DNA from: Candidatus Margulisiibacteriota bacterium
GTDB lineage: Bacteria; Margulisbacteria; Termititenacia; Termititenacales; Termititenacaceae
Direction of reading: 5' to 3'
Length of the DNA stretch: 8,329 nucleotides
NCBI GenBank assembly: GCA_031267055.1
Contig: JAIRZV010000133.1
Span: forward strand, 1 to 8,329
The notes below the pieces were generated by a model. It was not told the DNA's origin and ran no database searches. It saw only the letters and a list, made by a program, of their open reading frames with translations. Shown here piece by piece: positions 4,592 through 8,329 of the stretch (the stretch's first letter is position 1; the number at the start of each line of letters is the position of its first letter). Made by a program: the position numbers and the translations under genes.

Positions 4592-6988
4592 TTAAAAAGC
4601 TCTGGCTTTTTCCCGCCGTTCATAAGCGACCACGATGTCACCTTCTTGAAAATCTGTAAATTTATTCAGCGTGAAGCCACATTCGTAATTGAGCGGCGCT
4701 TCTTTGACGTCGTCTTTTTCGTGCCGCAGACTGGCGAAAGTTGTTTCCGCGATTTGTTTTTTGTTGCGGAGCACCAGTACCTTGTCGGCGTTTTTGCGAA
4801 TACTGCCGGAGAAAACAAAAGCGCCAGCGATCGTACCCGCTTTGGAGAATTTATAAATTTTGCGTATCTCCGCTTGTCCCAGCTCGATCTCCTCGTACTC
4901 CGGTCCGAGCAGGCCGTTCAGCGCCAGCTCCAGGTCTTCCAGCAATTTGTAAATAATATTGTAATGGCGTATCTCCACCGCTTCGTTTTTGGCCAAGATT
5001 TCCGCCGAGCTGTCCGCACTGACGGTAAAAGCCAGGATCACCGCTTCCGAAGCTTTGGCCAGCATGACATCGGACTCGTTGATATTGCCGGTGCCGGAAT
5101 GAATAATATTGACACTGATTTTTTCGTGTTTGATTTTGGCGATCGACGCGCTGATCGCCTCGAGCGAACCCTGCACATCGCCCTTGAGCAAAATATTGAG
5201 CGTTTTCTTATCGCCAGTGTTTAGCGCCTTGCTTAAAGACGACAAAGTCATCGCGCGCTTGCTGGCCAGCAGCTGGTCTTTTTGCTCGGCCTGCCGTTTC
5301 TCGGCGAGCACACGGGCCTCGCGCTCCGAAGCGTATACTTGAAAAAGCTCGCCGGCGCGCGGCACTGCGGTGATGCCGATGATCTCCACCGGCCGCGCCG
5401 GATCGGCCTCCGCGACTTCCTGGCCGAGATCGTCAAACATCGCGCGGACCCGGCCGTAGGTCGTGCCGATGACATAAGGATCGCCTTTGCGCAGCGTGCC
5501 GCTTTTGACCAGCACGGTGGCCACCGGCCCGCGTTGTTTGGAAAGATGCGCCTCGATAATAATGCCCTGCGCTTTTTTGTGAGGATTGGCTTTGAGGTCT
5601 TCCATTTCGGCGACCAGCAAAATCATTTCCAGCAAATTATCCAAACCGGTTTTTTGTTTGGCGGAAATTTCACAGCAAACCGTTTTGCCGCCCCATTCTT
5701 CAGGCACGAGTTCGTATTCCGTCAGCTGCTGTTTGACTTTTTGCGTGTCGGCTTCCGGTAAATCGATTTTGTTGATCGCCACAATGATCGGCACACCGGC
5801 GGCTTTGGCGTGATCGATAGCCTCGATAGTCTGCGGTTTGATGCCGTCATTGGCGGCGACGACCAAGATCACGATGTCCGTGACCTGCGCGCCTCTGGCC
5901 CGCAGCGCGGTAAACGCTTCATGACCGGGTGTGTCCAAAAACGTGATCTTTTTGTCTTTGACCGTGACCTGATACGCGCCGATATGCTGGGTGATGCCGC
6001 CGACTTCGCCTTCCACGACGCGCGAGGAACGAATAGCGTCGAGCAGCTTGGTTTTGCCGTGATCGACATGTCCCATGATCGTGACGATCGGCGGCCGCGG
6101 CTGCAAATCTTCCGGCTTGTCTTCCACTTCCGAGGACTCCAGCATGGTCAACTCGTATTTGATTTTCGAATCTTCCGTTTCCGAAAAATCCGTCTTGACC
6201 GTCACGCCGATCAGCTCGCCGATTTTCTGGGCGATGTCGTGATTGATTTTTTGATTGATCGTGATGAGCAGGCCGGCTTTGAGCAGCGCGCCCATGATCT
6301 CGGTCAGCGGCCGCTTGGCCTGCGCGGCAAAATCATTCAGTGAAATGCTTTTTTCCTGCAAAGTGATCTCGTCGGGTGGCGGTGAATTATCCGTCGGCGC
6401 GGTTTCCTGCAGTTTTTCCTGCAGTTTCAGCTTTTTATATTTCGAGCGGTTTTTCTTGGGTTTTTGATTGAAAAGTTTTTGCAGATTGGCTTCTTTGTCG
6501 GTAAAAGTTTTTTCGCTGCGGAAAACTTTTTCTTTTTTCAGGTGACTGTTCGGCTTGGCTGGCGCCGGTGAAAGACCGCCCGCTGTTTTAGGCGCGGCGG
6601 CGGTTTTGGCGGATTTTTCCGGATTGAGCGAAGATACGGCGTTCGGCTCTTCTTCCGCGGCTTTGGGCTGTTCTTTGGGTGGCGGCGGTTCTTTTTTCTT
6701 GCGGCTTTCCAGTGTGAGATGCTTGCTGACTTTTTCCGCCGCGCTCAATTCTTTCGTGCCTTCCGGCTGGGCTTCCGCCTGGTCCTCCAGTTTGGCCAGG
6801 TCGGCTTTTTTGATGACTTTTAAGACCTTTTTTTTGGCTGGCGGATTGATGTACTCCTCAATTTTCTGGCAATTTTCCTCGTTGACAGCTGACTTGCTGT
6901 CTTTAAACGGAATCTCCAGTTCCTTGAGAATTTCACGGATTTCTTTGATCTCTTTGCTGTATTTTTTGGCCAGCTCGCTTACTTTCAT
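4592..6988 (-). CDS. infB: Translation initiation factor IF-2
   Basis: A 798-residue GTPase that places initiator fMet-tRNA on the 30S subunit and promotes subunit joining. Domains: IF2_N-type helical module (1-48), a Lys/Pro/Ala-rich low-complexity linker (about 50-205), a second IF2_N-like module (209-262), the G domain (300-460), then the beta-barrel domain, the IF-2 central domain (about 590-690, including KGDVQGSLEAI at 602-612) and the C-terminal fMet-tRNA-binding barrel. GTPase motifs are intact: G1 GHVDHGKT (306-313), G2 GGITQHIGAY (330-339), G3 DTPGHE (352-357), G4 NKID (406-409), G5 SAK (442-444). The ATG at 6988 is preceded by AAGGA with a 7-base spacer and lies 31 bases after nusA. 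Length is normal for a bacterial IF-2. In many genomes small genes such as ylxR separate nusA from infB; none fits here. Confidence 0.97.
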   Translation of the reverse strand: MKVSELAKKYSKEIKEIREILKELEIPFKDSKSAVNEENCQKIEEYINPPAKKKVLKVIKKADLAKLEDQAEAQPEGTKELSAAEKVSKHLTLESRKKKEPPPPKEQPKAAEEEPNAVSSLNPEKSAKTAAAPKTAGGLSPAPAKPNSHLKKEKVFRSEKTFTDKEANLQKLFNQKPKKNRSKYKKLKLQEKLQETAPTDNSPPPDEITLQEKSISLNDFAAQAKRPLTEIMGALLKAGLLITINQKINHDIAQKIGELIGVTVKTDFSETEDSKIKYELTMLESSEVEDKPEDLQPRPPIVTIMGHVDHGKTKLLDAIRSSRVVEGEVGGITQHIGAYQVTVKDKKITFLDTPGHEAFTALRARGAQVTDIVILVVAANDGIKPQTIEAIDHAKAAGVPIIVAINKIDLPEADTQKVKQQLTEYELVPEEWGGKTVCCEISAKQKTGLDNLLEMILLVAEMEDLKANPHKKAQGIIIEAHLSKQRGPVATVLVKSGTLRKGDPYVIGTTYGRVRAMFDDLGQEVAEADPARPVEIIGITAVPRAGELFQVYASEREARVLAEKRQAEQKDQLLASKRAMTLSSLSKALNTGDKKTLNILLKGDVQGSLEAISASIAKIKHEKISVNIIHSGTGNINESDVMLAKASEAVILAFTVSADSSAEILAKNEAVEIRHYNIIYKLLEDLELALNGLLGPEYEEIELGQAEIRKIYKFSKAGTIAGAFVFSGSIRKNADKVLVLRNKKQIAETTFASLRHEKDDVKEAPLNYECGFTLNKFTDFQEGDIVVAYERREKARAF

Positions 6989-7019
6989 TAACCTGTCCTT
7001 AAATTAGGGATTTGCGTTT

Positions 7020-8267
7020 TTAGGTGGCGGCGGCCTCCTCCGGCTGAGTTTCCTCGGTCTGCGCGGTTTCCGCATTTTTCTGCGCTTCGGCGGCTTTGGC
7101 TTCGGCGGCGGCCGCTTTGAGATTTTCTGCCAGACTGGATTTGCCGGTTTCGCTGACGACGGGCTGCTGTTCAGCGGCGGCTTTGGCCAGATTTTCCGTG
7201 AAACTGGTTTTTTCCTCCTGGATGTCGATATTCCAGCCGGTCAATTTGGAAGCCAGCCGGACGTTTTGTCCGGCGCGGCCGATAGCCAGCGACAGCTGAT
7301 CATTGGCCACAAAAACCAGCGCTTTTTTCTCCGCGCCGTTCTCGGTTTCGTTTTCTTCCAGACGGATCTTGTTGATCTTGGCCGGTTTCAACGCGCTGGC
7401 GATCAACTCCATCGGATCGTCGACCCATTCGATGATGTCGATTTTTTCATTGCCCAGCGCTTTGACGATATTGTGAATACGCCCGCCCATGTGCCCGACG
7501 CAGGTGCCTACTGCGCCGATCTCCGGATCGTTGGATTTGACGGCGACTTTGGCGCGGCTGCCCGGCTCGCGCGCCACGGCCTTGATCTCGATGATTTTGT
7601 CGTGGATTTCCGGCACTTCCGTTTCAAAAAGCACACGGATCATATTGGGGTGAGTGCGGGACACGCGGATTTTGGGGCCGCGCGCCGTGTTGTCTACGCC
7701 GACCACATACACTTTGATCTCGTCTTTGGGATTGTAGCGCTCGCCGCGCACCTGATCGCGTCTTTCCAGCAGCGCCTCTGTGCGGCCAAGGTCGAGCAAA
7801 AAACTTTCGCCTTCTTTGCGCTGTACTTTGGCGTTGATGATCGTGTTGATTTTGGTGCTGAATTCATCGTTGACCGAGCTTTTTTCCGCCTCGCGGAATT
7901 TTTGAGACATGACCTGCCGCGCGGTTTGCACGGCGATGCGGCCGAAATCTTCCGGCGTCACCAAAATCGTCAGCGTGTCGCCCGGCTCCGCGCTGTCGTC
8001 CAGTTCTTTGGCCTCGTCCAGCGTGATTTGCAGGGCAGGGTTGGTGACTTCCGCCACGACCTCTTTGGTGGCGTAAACATCAGGTTCGCCGGTTTTTTCG
8101 TTGATCTCGACCAGCAAATTGTCCGCGTAAGCCTCGCCGAGTTTTTTCTTGGCGGCGGCTTTCAAGCCCTCTTTGATGGCTTCCAGAAGCACATCTTTGT
8201 CCAGTCCGCGCTCGCTGGCGACCTGCGCCAGAGCCGGCGCGAACTCTTTATTGCCTTTTCTAACCAT
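7020..8267 (-). CDS. nusA: Transcription termination/antitermination factor NusA
   Basis: A 415-residue RNA polymerase-binding factor that modulates pausing, intrinsic termination and antitermination. Domains in order: N-terminal polymerase-binding domain (about 1-130), S1 domain (about 135-205, LLDLGRTEALL at 157-167), KH1 (about 210-300, containing CVGHMGGRIHNIVKALGNEKIDIIEW at 256-281) and KH2 (about 310-350, LAIGRAGQNVRLASKLTGWNIDI). There are no acidic AR repeats as in E. coli; instead residues 352-415 form an Ala/Glu-rich tail with a short internal duplication. The start is ATG at 8267, with GGAGG five bases before it, not the TTG 27 bases upstream in the same frame. First visible gene of the nusA-infB-rbfA-nrnA cluster. 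An intrinsic terminator sits just ahead of it, suggesting attenuation of its expression. Confidence 0.97.
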   Translation of the reverse strand: MVRKGNKEFAPALAQVASERGLDKDVLLEAIKEGLKAAAKKKLGEAYADNLLVEINEKTGEPDVYATKEVVAEVTNPALQITLDEAKELDDSAEPGDTLTILVTPEDFGRIAVQTARQVMSQKFREAEKSSVNDEFSTKINTIINAKVQRKEGESFLLDLGRTEALLERRDQVRGERYNPKDEIKVYVVGVDNTARGPKIRVSRTHPNMIRVLFETEVPEIHDKIIEIKAVAREPGSRAKVAVKSNDPEIGAVGTCVGHMGGRIHNIVKALGNEKIDIIEWVDDPMELIASALKPAKINKIRLEENETENGAEKKALVFVANDQLSLAIGRAGQNVRLASKLTGWNIDIQEEKTSFTENLAKAAAEQQPVVSETGKSSLAENLKAAAAEAKAAEAQKNAETAQTEETQPEEAAAT

Positions 8268-8292
8268 TTTGACCTCCGCAAGGATTGCTAAC

Positions 8293-8315
8293 AAAAAAGA
8301 GCGGCAAGCCGCTCT
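8293..8315 (-). terminator. Intrinsic terminator in the leader of nusA
   Basis: On the minus strand AGAGCGGC and GCCGCTCT form a perfect 8-bp, GC-rich stem with a TT loop (8298-8315), directly followed by a run of T (8298-8293). This is a textbook intrinsic terminator. It ends 25 bases before the nusA start codon and 12 bases before its ribosome binding site, too close for a separate promoter. No T run follows in the plus-strand reading beyond a distant TTTT, so it acts on minus-strand transcription only. It either ends an upstream gene with partial read-through or attenuates nusA. Confidence 0.85.
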
Positions 8316-8329
8316 AAAGTCTGCGTTTT

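Noticed and set aside
4273..4641. Minus-strand frame of 122 codons spanning the infB/rbfA boundary
   Set aside because: It is out of frame with both genes and composed of their shifted codons; no evidence for a third product.
4562..5224. Plus-strand open frame of 220 codons opposite infB (also 5282-5761, 5810-6343, 6555-7007)
   Set aside because: All are antisense to conserved IF-2 coding sequence and lack ribosome binding sites or recognisable domains.
7266..8291. Long open frame of 341 codons on the plus strand, opposite nusA
   Set aside because: It is antisense to a clear NusA and reflects GC-rich codon periodicity. The translation is rich in Phe, Asp, His and Arg in the manner of shadow frames, with no motif.
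8268..8294. TTG start adding nine residues to NusA
   Set aside because: The extension would include the GGAGG ribosome binding site, and its TTG abuts the terminator T run; ATG at 8267 is far better placed.
8316..8329. Possible last codons of an upstream gene (such as rimP) ending at a TAG just before the terminator
   Set aside because: Only a few codons are visible, and any frame could be chosen; not enough to call a gene.

Overview
The window looks like a piece of a diderm (Gram-negative-type) bacterial chromosome. The evidence is a lipoprotein with a lipobox, a protein with a likely C-terminal outer-membrane beta-barrel, and ordinary bacterial nusA, infB and rbfA genes. I cannot assign a phylum from sequence alone. 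The two halves differ. Positions 1 to about 3290 are AT-rich with A/T-ending codons, and hold accessory-type genes. Positions about 3290 to 8329 are clearly more GC-rich and hold core information-processing genes.

Left edge (1-166): the first 21 codons of a Phd/YefM-type antitoxin gene on the minus strand (start at 65), running off the window. It has a good ribosome binding site, its own extended -10 promoter and a cluster of TAGCA motifs over that promoter. Next comes a minus-strand XRE-family repressor-like gene (167-532).

The divergent spacer (533-654) has a perfect 10-bp inverted repeat, one arm of which lies between the -35 and -10 boxes of a strong plus-strand promoter. That promoter drives three overlapping genes (655-3270): an LPP20-domain lipoprotein, a second exported LPP20-like protein, and a protein joining a CsgG/FlgO-like domain to a probable C-terminal beta-barrel. 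The set recalls the FlgO/FlgP envelope proteins, but no flagellar gene is in view. I read it as an uncharacterised outer-envelope assembly whose transcription is probably controlled by the XRE protein.

Right part, minus strand (8267 down to 3293): nusA, infB, rbfA and a DHH/DHHA1 phosphoesterase gene (nrnA-like), tightly packed and probably cotranscribed. An intrinsic terminator hairpin ends about 25 bases before the nusA start codon, leaving no room for a promoter. This implies that transcription entering from upstream is attenuated, plausibly by NusA itself. The nrnA-like gene ends 22 bases from the end of the plus-strand envelope operon, and the composition changes at that convergent junction.

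No tRNA, rRNA, CRISPR array or insertion sequence was seen, and no gene-free stretch exceeds 300 bases.
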